Source: Haloarchaeobius salinus
GTDB lineage: Archaea > Halobacteriota > Halobacteria > Halobacteriales > Natrialbaceae
Direction of reading: 5' to 3'
Assembly (NCBI RefSeq): GCF_024464185.1
Contig: NZ_JANHAU010000003.1
Coordinates: 124,001 to 188,000, forward strand
DNA: 64,000 bases
Shown here: piece by piece, positions 45,110 through 52,778 of the stretch
How the letters are laid out: every line of letters starts with the position of its first letter
How positions within the stretch are numbered: position 1 is the first letter of the stretch
Program-made: the position numbers and the translations under genes
Notes under the pieces: generated by a model
The model's input: only the letters and a program-made list of their open reading frames with translations
Database searches by the model: none
What the model was told of the DNA's origin: nothing

Positions 45110-45613
45110 TCAGTCGATGTCGACCTCGTCGACGGCGTCGCTGTCGATGTACACCTCGCTCCCGGTGTGGTCGATGACCTCCGACGATTCGATGAGCAGG
45201 TACGCCGTGTCGATGTCGCGCACCTCCAGCCTGCTGCTCTTGAGTTCGTGCTTCACCGAGTCGACGTTCTCGCGGTTCTGCTGGTCCTTGATGCTCTTCT
45301 TGCGGTACGTGCTGATGTTGGACATCGGCACCGAGACGACCTGCAGGCTGTCGTCCGTGGGGCTCTCGTAGCCGATAGCAACCCGCGAATCGAGCGGGAG
45401 CGGGTCGCCGCTTCCAGCACGCAGGTCCGCGTAGATCGGGAACCCCTTGACCTTCTGGCCGACATCTACCCGGTTGTGGATGACGAGCCCGACGCCGTCC
45501 TCGGGCTGGATCTCCAGCACCGGCGTGAGCTGTCCAGGCGTGTTCTGCTGGGTGGTGACGTAGTTCGAGGTCTGGCCCTCGGCGGCGAACAGCGACTCGC
45601 CCATCTCAGGCAC
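45110..45613 (-). CDS. Putative small major capsid protein (single jelly-roll)
   Basis: A 167-residue beta-rich protein (LTPVLEIQPEDGVGLVIHNR, KGFPIYADLRAGSGDPLP, DSLQVVSVPMSNISTYRKK, LEVRDIDTAYLLIESSEVI). Size and the gene pair ATPase-small MCP-large MCP match the SH1 VP7 / P23-77 VP16 position. It would form the capsid shell with the large subunit. Two bases separate it from the next gene. Structure prediction would settle the jelly-roll fold. Confidence 0.6.
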   Translation of the reverse strand: MPEMGESLFAAEGQTSNYVTTQQNTPGQLTPVLEIQPEDGVGLVIHNRVDVGQKVKGFPIYADLRAGSGDPLPLDSRVAIGYESPTDDSLQVVSVPMSNISTYRKKSIKDQQNRENVDSVKHELKSSRLEVRDIDTAYLLIESSEVIDHTGSEVYIDSDAVDEVDID

Positions 45614-45893
45614 CCCCGATGCTGGTGACGCGGTTCTTCAGGCCGAAACGCTGGCCGAGTGCGTCGATGGTGTAGACGCCGGAGCCGACCGAGACCATGC
45701 GCCGCCCCATCTTTTCGCCGGCGTAGATGCCGAGCAGGCCGTAGGCCTCGTTGGGAACGTCGAACTGGGTCGCCCCTTCGGCGACGTTGGCGACGGCCAT
45801 CGGGCCGATGTAGCCTGCCGCCACCTCGGCGGCGTCCATCCACGTGTCGTCGTCTGCGAGCGCGTCGAACGCGCCTCCAAATTCCATTGCCAT
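45606..45893 (-). CDS. Small conserved late protein (95 aa)
   Basis: A 95-residue protein starting MAMEFGG with helices (TWMDAAEVAAGYIGPMAVANV) and basic end (FGLKNRVTSIGG). The ATG at 45893 was chosen over an upstream one because the preceding bases are AT-rich cargo DNA. It overlaps the small capsid gene by 8 nt. In this virus group a short gene commonly lies between ATPase and capsid genes; a minor virion role is inferred. Confidence 0.45.
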   Translation of the reverse strand: MAMEFGGAFDALADDDTWMDAAEVAAGYIGPMAVANVAEGATQFDVPNEAYGLLGIYAGEKMGRRMVSVGSGVYTIDALGQRFGLKNRVTSIGGA

Positions 45894-46057
45894 ACTGCAC
45901 CCCAAGCTGGCTACTCTGATGTCAAAATCCCCCGACGAAGAATGGTGGAATTCAAGACCAGTATGCCAATCAATACACGTCAAAATAGAATATACGGCAT
46001 TGAAAGAGAATTCGTGCGGAACTCATGTTCAAACTCCCACCTCGAATACTAATTCAT

Positions 46058-46825
46058 CTATCTCCGATATTCTTCGAATTGTCGTTCCTCGTACTCAAGG
46101 TATTCTTCTCCTTTTGTGGTGTGATCTTTATTCAGATGTTTCTCTAACCCAGCCTCATCATTAAACAAGGCTTGACATTCGGGGCATGTGATTTTATGCC
46201 CTGAAGCTACTTTTTCTTCCCAGGTTTCCTTATCCTCAGAGTCATCGATTCCCCCATCATGGACGTCTCTTATGTGGTCCTGGCGTGCAGAATCATCCTG
46301 GAATGATCGGTCACAATAGAAACAATCTGCGGGGTTCCTAATGGTGGAATCAGGGGTGCCTTCTGAACCGGTCTCTGTCTCAATTTCTAGTCTATCAATG
46401 AGGTTTTCAACACCGATTTCCTGGATGAGCAGTTCACATAGTTTGTCTCCAGCCATGGTGCGCACCCCCAAATCCTCCGCAAGATGGATAGCATCAGATG
46501 TGAACTGCCCCGTCGTGACGATTGCTACGATGTCCGCATCATCTCGTTGGCTATAGAGTGTGCTATAATTTCGAACAATCGAACTACCGATACGGTTAGC
46601 ATCTGAGTGTCGCTTCACCTGAATTAGTTGCAGTCGATGAAACGGATCCTCTTTGCGCGCCTCTATATCAATGCCTCTATCTCCAGAACCACTGGTTACA
46701 GTAGCCGTATAACCCAATTCACCCCATAGTTCTGCGACCAATTTCTCGAACTTATATGGGTCCATAGACTGCAGAAGGTCTGAAAGATTAGTTTCTGAGA
46801 GGCCCCCCAAATTCATATCTCCCAA
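46058..46825 (-). CDS. Mrr-type restriction endonuclease with two C2H2 zinc fingers
   Basis: A 255-residue protein. Residues 20-135 are an Mrr-catalytic domain: FEKLVAELWGELGY, GDRGIDIEA (catalytic Asp) and LIQVKRH (Q-x-K). Residues about 165-190 and 213-240 are C2H2 fingers: CFYCDRSF...DHIRDVH and CPECQALF...KHLNKDH. Mrr-like enzymes cut modified foreign DNA. The gene is AT-rich and breaks the otherwise overlapping late operon, so it looks like acquired cargo, perhaps for superinfection defence. Confidence 0.8.
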   Translation of the reverse strand: MGDMNLGGLSETNLSDLLQSMDPYKFEKLVAELWGELGYTATVTSGSGDRGIDIEARKEDPFHRLQLIQVKRHSDANRIGSSIVRNYSTLYSQRDDADIVAIVTTGQFTSDAIHLAEDLGVRTMAGDKLCELLIQEIGVENLIDRLEIETETGSEGTPDSTIRNPADCFYCDRSFQDDSARQDHIRDVHDGGIDDSEDKETWEEKVASGHKITCPECQALFNDEAGLEKHLNKDHTTKGEEYLEYEERQFEEYRR

Positions 46826-46899
46826 AGATAATCTCGACGTAAAAAGCTATTCGGGCAGATTCCCGTGTATTATCGAAGTCAAAATCAGTCCTCGCTCAC

Positions 46900-47055
46900 T
46901 CAGATTCCTTCAAATTCATCATCCCAAGATGCTAAAACGATTCCTAGGGCTTCTGGCTGGGAGGGTCGGTATCCCAATCTCTCCTCCAATTTGTCCATCG
47001 TTTCCTGCCACCGGTCTGCCTTCTCACTCCGGAGAGTGATATCTACCTTGCTCAT
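46900..47055 (-). CDS. Small RHH-like protein (51 aa)
   Basis: A 51-residue protein: VDITLRSEKADRWQETMDKL then LGYRPSQPEALGIVLASWDD, a beta-strand then two helices as in ribbon-helix-helix domains. It starts 3 bp after the ATPase stop and is followed by a 74-bp gap before the Mrr gene. It could be a regulator of the cargo nuclease or part of the acquired block. Confidence 0.45.
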   Translation of the reverse strand: MSKVDITLRSEKADRWQETMDKLEERLGYRPSQPEALGIVLASWDDEFEGI

Positions 47056-47058
47056 GAC

Positions 47059-47835
47059 TCAGAATGGGTGCTTGATGCGTTTGCGGTCACTGCCGTAGTG
47101 CTCGCTCTCCATCTCGAAGTCCCGCGAATCCAGCCGTTCTAGGGTCTCGCCGTCGGTGTATATCCACTCCGAGCCGACCGTGTGGCCCTCGTCGTCGGTG
47201 AACCGCTGGAGTGCAAGCGGCTCGCCGTCGACACACAGTTCGTCGGGCAGTCCGGGGACGCGGTCGCGGTCTTTCTTGTGAACGTCGGTTGGGTACTCCA
47301 CGGTGTCGAGTTGTTCGATGTCTTGGGTTGACCGGAACCCGCCGAGCATCGACGCCGTACAGCACGACAGCACGTCCTTGTCGATTTTGGCGAACCGCTG
47401 GAACAGCCACACCACGCCGAAGCCGTCACCGTGGTAGGTGGTCGCCAGCGTGTCGATCACGTCCGGGTAGTTCCCCCGCTGGGGGGCAAACCGGTGAGCC
47501 TCGTCGAGCACGAGAAAGACCGAGATGTCCATCGCTTCGAGCGCGAGAATCAGGTTCGCGAGCAGCTCCTGCCACTGCTCGTCGGTCAGGCCGGCCCGGA
47601 CGACCTGGAGTCCCTTCTCGCCGGCGACGATGTCGCGCCACTGCTCGGGCGTGACGTTTTCCGTGCCGCTGGGCGCGGTCATCCGCTTGAGGTAGCCCGA
47701 CTCGACGAGCCCGCTGTATTCGTCCTTGTAGTCGAGTACGACGGTCACGTCGTAGTCGTCGGCGTTCTCCTCGATGTACGAATGCGAGACGTAGGTCTTG
47801 CCCCAGCCGGTGACCGCGGCGAATGCGAGATTCAT
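47059..47835 (-). CDS. Viral genome-packaging ATPase (PRD1/adenovirus lineage)
   Basis: A 258-residue HerA/FtsK-type ATPase that would pump DNA into the procapsid. The Walker A motif is right at the N-terminus (AAVTGWGKTYVS, Gly10-Lys13-Thr14) and Walker B is SVFLVLDEAHRFAP (Asp111-Glu112). A VVWLFQRFAKIDKDVLSC segment matches the sensor region. N-terminal truncation relative to cellular HerA is normal for viral packaging ATPases. ATGA overlap with the upstream gene. The best single marker of the provirus. Confidence 0.85.
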   Translation of the reverse strand: MNLAFAAVTGWGKTYVSHSYIEENADDYDVTVVLDYKDEYSGLVESGYLKRMTAPSGTENVTPEQWRDIVAGEKGLQVVRAGLTDEQWQELLANLILALEAMDISVFLVLDEAHRFAPQRGNYPDVIDTLATTYHGDGFGVVWLFQRFAKIDKDVLSCCTASMLGGFRSTQDIEQLDTVEYPTDVHKKDRDRVPGLPDELCVDGEPLALQRFTDDEGHTVGSEWIYTDGETLERLDSRDFEMESEHYGSDRKRIKHPF

Positions 47836-48209
47836 CGGGGAGTGACGGCGCGGACGCGGGTCTCACGGCCGGCCACATCCTCGGCCAGCCGGGTGTTCTT
47901 GAGCTGCCGGTCGTGCCCGTCGTACCCGCCCACAGGCCACTCCTCAGCGAGACACGAGTCCTCGATGTGCTGCTCATACCGGGGCGGGAGGTTCCACGAC
48001 ACCTGGCCGGTCGGTAGGACGGCCCAGACGACAGGACAGCCCTGGTCGTCGTAGAAGTAGCCGGCGTCACAGCCGATACGCTTCCGGTTGACCGCCAGCG
48101 TCAGCGCCAGCAGGTTCCGGTCCTCGTAAGCGGGCTTGGACGCAGCGTTGTCCGCCGCCTCCGCGAGTCCCTTCGTGGCCGCTTCGACCACGTCGCTCAG
48201 GTCACTCAT
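47832..48209 (-). CDS. Conserved hypothetical late protein (125 aa)
   Basis: A soluble alpha/beta protein: SDLSDVVEAATKGLAEAADN, then LTLAVNRKRIGCDAGYFYDD and WAVLPTGQVSWNLPPRYEQH. The ATG at 48209 (overlapping the preceding stop by 8 nt) is preferred to ATGs up to 13 codons earlier. It is coupled to the ATPase, so a packaging or assembly partner is plausible. No family is known to me. Confidence 0.5.
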   Translation of the reverse strand: MSDLSDVVEAATKGLAEAADNAASKPAYEDRNLLALTLAVNRKRIGCDAGYFYDDQGCPVVWAVLPTGQVSWNLPPRYEQHIEDSCLAEEWPVGGYDGHDRQLKNTRLAEDVAGRETRVRAVTPR

Positions 48210-48426
48210 CGGTCTCTCCTCCGCCATCGAGGTAGTCCGCGAGTTCATCGGCTATTTCTGCGTGACGCCGGTCCAACGCTGCCGCGTCGGATTTTCTACC
48301 AGACAGTCCATACTCCTCGTTTTCGTGGTGTTCGTCCGCCTGTGAGTCGAACCGCTCCGCACGACCCCGGAGCCGGTCGGCCACCCGCCTGATTTCGCCC
48401 GGTGTCGCCTCACGCATCGTCGTCAC
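48202..48426 (-). CDS. Small helical protein (74 aa)
   Basis: Almost entirely helical and charged (GEIRRVADRLRGRAERFDSQ, RRHAEIADELADYLD). Overlaps both neighbours (8 and 17 nt). No domain recognised. Confidence 0.45.
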   Translation of the reverse strand: MTTMREATPGEIRRVADRLRGRAERFDSQADEHHENEEYGLSGRKSDAAALDRRHAEIADELADYLDGGGETDE

Positions 48427-49006
48427 CCCGCAGCTCCTCGGTGACGCGCTGAACGCCCTGGTTGGCTTCGATGACCCCGGCGGCGATGGCGGCCTTCATT
48501 TCCTCAGCCTCGCGGGGATGGTCGTTCTCACTGCCCTCGGGCCAGTCGACGACGGTCTCGTGGAACTCGTCGAGCGTGCAGCCGTACCGGCTCCGGACGT
48601 AGGACGCCGCGAGCGTGTCGGTGTCGCCCTCGGTGCCGTTCTGACGGAGTAGGTCGGCCCACCGCTGCTTCTGTGCCTGCCAGTCCACGTCGACCTTGCT
48701 GGCGGCCTCCTCGGCGTTCTCCAGCCCGGAGCAGTTGGCCACCCACCACTCGCGGAACCGTCCGTCGAGCTTCGCCTCGACGAGCTGCCGGAGCTGCTCC
48801 TGCCGGTCCTCGGGCTCGGGCACCACGTCGATACGCTGATTGTCCTCGAGGTCGGCCGCATCCTGGAGGTCAACCACCGACGAGATGAGTTCGTGCTCGG
48901 CGTGGGCGACGATCTGCAGCATTGCCTGCCCCATCTCCGAGTCGAGCAGCTTCCGGGCGAGCTTCTGTCGGCCGTTGGGCATCGCCGACGTGAGCGTCTC
49001 GATCAT
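48410..49006 (-). CDS. Hypothetical late protein (198 aa)
   Basis: A mostly helical, acidic protein (KLARKLLDSEMGQAMLQIVA, REWWVANCSGLENAEEA, TLAASYVRSRYGCTLDEF). No known motif. It is coupled to the 175-aa gene by a 4-nt overlap. A scaffold or virion interior role is possible but not supported by sequence. Confidence 0.45.
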   Translation of the reverse strand: MIETLTSAMPNGRQKLARKLLDSEMGQAMLQIVAHAEHELISSVVDLQDAADLEDNQRIDVVPEPEDRQEQLRQLVEAKLDGRFREWWVANCSGLENAEEAASKVDVDWQAQKQRWADLLRQNGTEGDTDTLAASYVRSRYGCTLDEFHETVVDWPEGSENDHPREAEEMKAAIAAGVIEANQGVQRVTEELRGDDDA

Positions 49007-49530
49007 GCCCCTACCCCCTCCAGTACCGATTCGGAGAGTTCGGGGTCCTCGACCATCACCGACGCACCGAACACCACGGAGAAGACGACGATAGCCTGTC
49101 CCGGCGAGAGTTCGCTGGGGCCGCCGTGCATCGCGACGTAGTCGTCGACGTACTCGTCGAGGTCGAGCTGGCGGGCCATGTCGGCGTACTCGTCCATCGC
49201 CGCCTGGCGGTCCTCGACGTCCGACCCGTGACGGTCCTTCGCCGCGACGGTTGCCATCCCGAGGGCGTTACAGTACACGTCACCCAGGCTGGTGCGGTCT
49301 GCTCCCGGCGTCGACGGGGGTGAATCGCCTTCCTCCTCAGGGGTCTCGTCAGGCTCGTCATCGGCTTCTTCGTCCTGTTCCGCGTCGGCTTCGGCCACCT
49401 GTTCGGCCACGTCGTCGGGGATCTCGACGAAATCGTCGTCGTCGAGATCGGGCTCATCCGGCCCTTTGGGTTCATCAGGGGTTTCGGGCTCGTCGGAGGC
49501 GGCCGCCGCGTCGGTCTCAGTGTCAGTCAC
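49003..49530 (-). CDS. Acidic protein with C-terminal hydrophobic helix (175 aa)
   Basis: The first 90 residues are extremely Asp/Glu/Pro-rich and disordered. The second half is folded: YCNALGMATVAAKDRHGSD, YADMARQLDLDEYVDDYVA, and a hydrophobic helix (QAIVVFSVVFGASVMVED). Probably a late structural protein; no family identified. Confidence 0.45.
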   Translation of the reverse strand: MTDTETDAAAASDEPETPDEPKGPDEPDLDDDDFVEIPDDVAEQVAEADAEQDEEADDEPDETPEEEGDSPPSTPGADRTSLGDVYCNALGMATVAAKDRHGSDVEDRQAAMDEYADMARQLDLDEYVDDYVAMHGGPSELSPGQAIVVFSVVFGASVMVEDPELSESVLEGVGA

Positions 49531-50230
49531 TCAGACCACCCCCAGACTCCCGGCTCATGCCACCGCCAGCGTCGTCGGTCTGCTCGTCGGTATCGGGGGG
49601 CCCACCGGTGTCGCTTATCTGCTCGTCGCCACCGCGACGGGTGAGCCACAGTAGGACGACGGTGACCACGACGACCCCCACCAGGAGGGTGGTCGTGGAG
49701 ACGGGAATCGGGATTCCCAGCCCGCTACCAGCGCGACCACCGCTGGAAGCAGCAGAATTAGCCGCTTCCAAGGCCGTATCTTCGGTGGTAGTCTCCTTGG
49801 TATCTCCCCCATCGTCGTCTGGCGATTCGCCTTGGTTCCACTGTTGGTCGATCTCCTCATCAGTCGGCATTTCGTTGGTCCCGGTGTCGCTACCACCCCC
49901 GTTACCCCCCTCTGAAGGGGTCTCTTCGGGGGTGTCTTCGTTGGTTGCTTCCCCGTCGCCGTTCGGCGATTCTCCTTGGTCGCCATTGTTGGTTGCCTCG
50001 TCGTCCTCGTCGCTACCAACGCCATCACCCCCCTCCGAAGGGGGTTCCTCGGGGTCGATTTTGTTGGTCGAACTGTTGGTCGCTTGCTCCTCGACGACGG
50101 GTTTCAGCTCGGTCCAGTCGTGGGGGCCGTCCCCCATCGAGTTGACGTGCGAGCGCACCTGTTCGAGTGTCTTCTCGTCCTGTCCATCTCCGTAGTCGCA
50201 CCCCTCCACGGGGCAGTTGTAACTCGTCAT
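49523..50230 (-). CDS. Zinc-finger / low-complexity / single-span protein (235 aa)
   Basis: Residues 1-30 contain a C2H2-like finger (YNCPVEGCDYGDG, then RSHVNSMGDGPHDW). Residues 40-170 are low-complexity with two imperfect copies of PEE-x-PSEGG and of QGESP-x2-DG. A span lies at about 178-199 (STTTLLVGVVVVTVVLLWL), with a short tail. The design suggests an extended virion surface or membrane-anchored protein. Confidence 0.5.
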   Translation of the reverse strand: MTSYNCPVEGCDYGDGQDEKTLEQVRSHVNSMGDGPHDWTELKPVVEEQATNSSTNKIDPEEPPSEGGDGVGSDEDDEATNNGDQGESPNGDGEATNEDTPEETPSEGGNGGGSDTGTNEMPTDEEIDQQWNQGESPDDDGGDTKETTTEDTALEAANSAASSGGRAGSGLGIPIPVSTTTLLVGVVVVTVVLLWLTRRGGDEQISDTGGPPDTDEQTDDAGGGMSRESGGGLSD

Positions 50231-50979
50231 TCGTTCCAGTCGATGTCTGCCGGCGTCAGCTTCCGGTCGCCCAGCTCCTCGAAGTCCACGAGGTCGCGGT
50301 CGTACTGCTGGTGAACCTCGTTGATGCCAGCCGCCGCCTCCTTGGCTTCGGCGATGGCGACCTGGTACTGCTGCCAGAGCTTGTTCTTCAGTCCGTACGC
50401 CTCGCCCGGCATCTCCTCGGCATCGAGAAGCGCCTCGACCTGCTCCTCATCGAACCCACAGCCCTCCGTGAGGTACTCGCAGGCGTCAGTATCGCCGTCC
50501 TCACAGTAGTCCTGTGCCCGCTCGCACTCCTCGCCGAGTGCCTGCTCGACGCCCGCGAGCCGTTCGTCGGCCGTCTTCTCTGAGTCCATGCGGGAGCCGC
50601 GTTCGTCCCGGCTGGCGCGCTCCATCACGCCCTGGTGCTCGTCGACGGACAGCGTCGGGTCGTAGTAGGCGGTCCAGTCGTCGACGCCCTCGCTGGTCGC
50701 GATGCCCTTGACGGCCCTCGCGTGGGGGATCGAGGCTCGGCTCTTGGAGAAGTCGATGCGGTCGCGTTCGCTCTCGGAGAGTTCGAGCTGCCCGGTGCCG
50801 CGGTGGTCCTCGCGAGAGACCGCGGCCGCGACGGCCGCCTGGTCGAGCACCTGCTCGGGCGCGTCCGAGACGAGCGTGACGGTGCGCTTGCGTCGGTCGT
50901 CGTCTGAGCACAGGTGGTTGGCGTGGTCGTCGCGGAACTGGTTCGCGGCAGTCCGGTCGCCGAACTCGAACTCAGGCAC
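50227..50979 (-). CDS. Hypothetical helical late protein (250 aa)
   Basis: A largely helical, highly charged soluble protein (RTAANQFRDDHANHLCSDDD at the start, and a run of Glu-rich helices to the C-terminus). No domain recognised. It is the first long gene of the chain, directly after a 44-residue finger protein, and could be expressed early in the late phase. Confidence 0.45.
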   Translation of the reverse strand: MPEFEFGDRTAANQFRDDHANHLCSDDDRRKRTVTLVSDAPEQVLDQAAVAAAVSREDHRGTGQLELSESERDRIDFSKSRASIPHARAVKGIATSEGVDDWTAYYDPTLSVDEHQGVMERASRDERGSRMDSEKTADERLAGVEQALGEECERAQDYCEDGDTDACEYLTEGCGFDEEQVEALLDAEEMPGEAYGLKNKLWQQYQVAIAEAKEAAAGINEVHQQYDRDLVDFEELGDRKLTPADIDWNE

Positions 50980-51106
50980 GGCGGATCTCGGTGATCGGCT
51001 CGTGGCCGCGAGCGAGATGCAGTTCCAGTCCGATTCGGGATGCTCGCCACTCGGTGCAGTCGTCGCGGGGGCAGTCGTGGCCGTAGTCGCTACTCGGCCG
51101 TTCCAT
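50972..51106 (-). CDS. Small C2H2 zinc-finger protein (44 aa)
   Basis: CPRDDCTEWRASRIGLELHL then ARGHEP gives C-x4-C and H-x4-H, a compact zinc finger as in many small haloviral proteins. First gene of the late chain, ATG at 51106 (an upstream GTG at 51115 is possible), overlapping the next gene by 8 nt. Its place right behind the regulatory region suggests a transcription factor. Confidence 0.5.
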   Translation of the reverse strand: MERPSSDYGHDCPRDDCTEWRASRIGLELHLARGHEPITEIRRA

Positions 51107-51184
51107 CCGACTCACCCCTCTGTTGGGTTCGTATCAGACCCATGCCACGCGTTCGGCGGTCTGGACAGGTAAACCGGCGAGCAG

Positions 51185-51216
51185 GTTCACACCCATGTTC
51201 ACACACGGGTTCACAC
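51185..51216. repeat. Three GTTCACAC repeats at 12-bp spacing (operator or iterons)
   Basis: GTTCACAC occurs at 51185-51192, 51197-51204 and 51209-51216, exactly 12 bp apart, just upstream of a TATA-like CTTTTACG (51215) serving the AbrB gene. The array lies between the divergent late operon and the AbrB gene. It could bind a regulator controlling both directions, or act as iterons of a replication origin. Confidence 0.6.
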
Positions 51217-51247
51217 TTTTACGGGTAGGAGACCTTGCACATCGTGT

Positions 51248-51511
51248 ATGTCCGGAGCGATGAACGCACAACGTAGGGCCGCGCAAGCGGTAGTTGACGA
51301 CAGCGCAGTGACCCCATTCGGGACCGGCAACGTACAGATGCACAACGAATCAGCATATGGCGTCATACCCTCGGAGATCCGCGACGCCCACGAGCTCGAA
51401 CAGGGCTCGACGGTCGCGGTCGGGTACCACGCCGAATCAGGTACGATTCTGCTGACGCCCGTCGAAGACGAAGCCGACGCGCCGTGGCTCGGTTCCGTTG
51501 CCCTCGACTGA
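51248..51511 (+). CDS. AbrB/SpoVT-type transcriptional regulator
   Basis: An 87-residue protein with a swapped-hairpin AbrB DNA-binding domain: ESAYGVIPSEIRDAHELEQG, then STVAVGYHAESGTILLTPVE. Such proteins bind DNA as dimers. The ATG at 51248 lies 26-33 nt after a TATA-like motif. Divergent from the late operon and adjoining the 12-bp-spaced repeats, it is the best candidate for the provirus switch or repressor. Confidence 0.75.
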   Translation: MSGAMNAQRRAAQAVVDDSAVTPFGTGNVQMHNESAYGVIPSEIRDAHELEQGSTVAVGYHAESGTILLTPVEDEADAPWLGSVALD

Positions 51512-51554
51512 AGGCTCCATAATACCTACAGGCCTGAAACCGAGATTATTCTAC

Positions 51555-51752
51555 ATGGGCCGTACCTCGATTCCCGTCGATTCCGCCACCAAGGAGCGGC
51601 TGGAGCGATTGAAGCGAGACGACGAGACGTGGGACGAGTTCCTCATTCGGTTCACCGCCGAAGAAGAGCCCATAGTGGTTGGTGCGTGGTCGGAAGAGAA
51701 AGCCGAGAAGGCAAGGGAGAGGGTCAGGGAGTCCCGCGAGAACTGGCGTTGA
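51555..51752 (+). CDS. Ribbon-helix-helix protein, antitoxin-like
   Basis: A 65-residue protein starting GRTSIPVDSATKERLERLKR, a typical RHH antitoxin/VapB-like start in haloarchaea, followed by DDETWDEFLIRF and a charged helix. The usual partner would be a PIN toxin, which is absent here; the neighbour on the other strand is a DUF433 protein with a 29-bp convergent overlap. Confidence 0.7.
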   Translation: MGRTSIPVDSATKERLERLKRDDETWDEFLIRFTAEEEPIVVGAWSEEKAEKARERVRESRENWR

Positions 51753-52014
51753 CTGCTCTTCTCGCGTTCTGTTCAATTCGCCCACCCTTCCTCTCCTCCA
51801 GTTCACGCATCGCATCGTCGTTATCATGGTAGAACGCCATGGAGAGGTAGACATCACCGACATCGAGGTCGTGCTCTTCGGCCACTTCGTGAGGGTCGAT
51901 CCGACAGTCCTCGACCCGCTCTTTGATGAAGCGGACGGTGATCGACCGACCTTCGATGTGGGGTTCCTCGACCGACTCGAAGACTATCGGGTACTCCTCG
52001 TCACCCATGCTCAT
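51724..52014 (-). CDS. DUF433-type antitoxin-like protein
   Basis: A 96-residue protein. PHIEGRSITVRFIKERVEDC and DPHEVAEEHDLDVGDVYLSM and AFYHDNDDAMRE follow the DUF433 (helix-turn-helix antitoxin) pattern, in which the second helix pair binds DNA. The ATG at 52014 was preferred to one 15 codons earlier. It overlaps the convergent RHH gene by 29 bp. Known DUF433 proteins are linked to PIN or DUF5615 toxins, not present here. Confidence 0.6.
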   Translation of the reverse strand: MSMGDEEYPIVFESVEEPHIEGRSITVRFIKERVEDCRIDPHEVAEEHDLDVGDVYLSMAFYHDNDDAMRELEERKGGRIEQNARRAVNASSRGTP

Positions 52015-52103
52015 CGGTGGGCAATCCGTCCGGGTAAGTGTATCTCCAAAAGCGACCACAACCAGCCGAGGGAACTATTGGACACCGGCGGTTCTGGGCA
52101 GAT

Positions 52104-52718
52104 ATGACCGAACAAGAGACAGCCCTCCAACAGCTGGCACGCGATTTCGCTACTGTAATTCCCGCAGTAGACCGGGAAGCGGAACACGACCGGTGGGATC
52201 CTGGAATCGGTCCCTTTGAGGAAGAGAGACAGCTCGAGATGATTCTCGACGAGCTGGCCGAAGACGGCACACGTCCCGAGCACATCGAAACCGAAGAGCA
52301 GTATCCCGACAGTCGGAAACGGTGTGACCTGGTCATCACGGAAGATGGTTTCCGGATGCCAGTCGAAGCGAAGCTCCTGCGGTTCAGACGCGACAACGGG
52401 AACATCGACCCGAATATGTACAAGAGCGTGTTCAGCCCGTTTCCCGAACGGAGTTCGTCGTCACTGCTGACCGACAGCCGGAAGCTCTACGAATCGGACT
52501 TCGGTCTTCCTGCCGGCCTTCTCGGTCTCTATTACGAGAAGAATGGTGAAGAGTACGAACAGCTCACGGCCGACCGAATCGCCGAGAAGTTCCAGCAGGA
52601 CGTCTCCTTCTGGTACGACATCGGAATCGAGACCGTCGCGATAGAGCGGTTCGAGGGGCTCCGTCACCAGCACTTCGGACACGGAGCTGTGATTGGATGG
52701 TTGCTTCCGCACAACTGA
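52104..52718 (+). CDS. Putative PD-(D/E)XK nuclease-like protein
   Basis: A 204-residue protein. DSRKRCDLVITEDGFRMPVE followed by AKLLRF gives the D...ExK core (Asp near 73, Glu-Ala-Lys near 89) of the PD-(D/E)XK nuclease fold, as used in restriction and anti-phage enzymes. The N-terminal part is acidic and helical. No methylase partner is seen. It precedes an AT-rich membrane protein by 60 bp, and the two could form an accessory module. Confidence 0.6.
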   Translation: MTEQETALQQLARDFATVIPAVDREAEHDRWDPGIGPFEEERQLEMILDELAEDGTRPEHIETEEQYPDSRKRCDLVITEDGFRMPVEAKLLRFRRDNGNIDPNMYKSVFSPFPERSSSSLLTDSRKLYESDFGLPAGLLGLYYEKNGEEYEQLTADRIAEKFQQDVSFWYDIGIETVAIERFEGLRHQHFGHGAVIGWLLPHN

Positions 52719-52778
52719 CCCAATTCCGTACTTCAGGGTAAAGATAAATATGCTATAGCATTGAAGTGAATCTACTCG

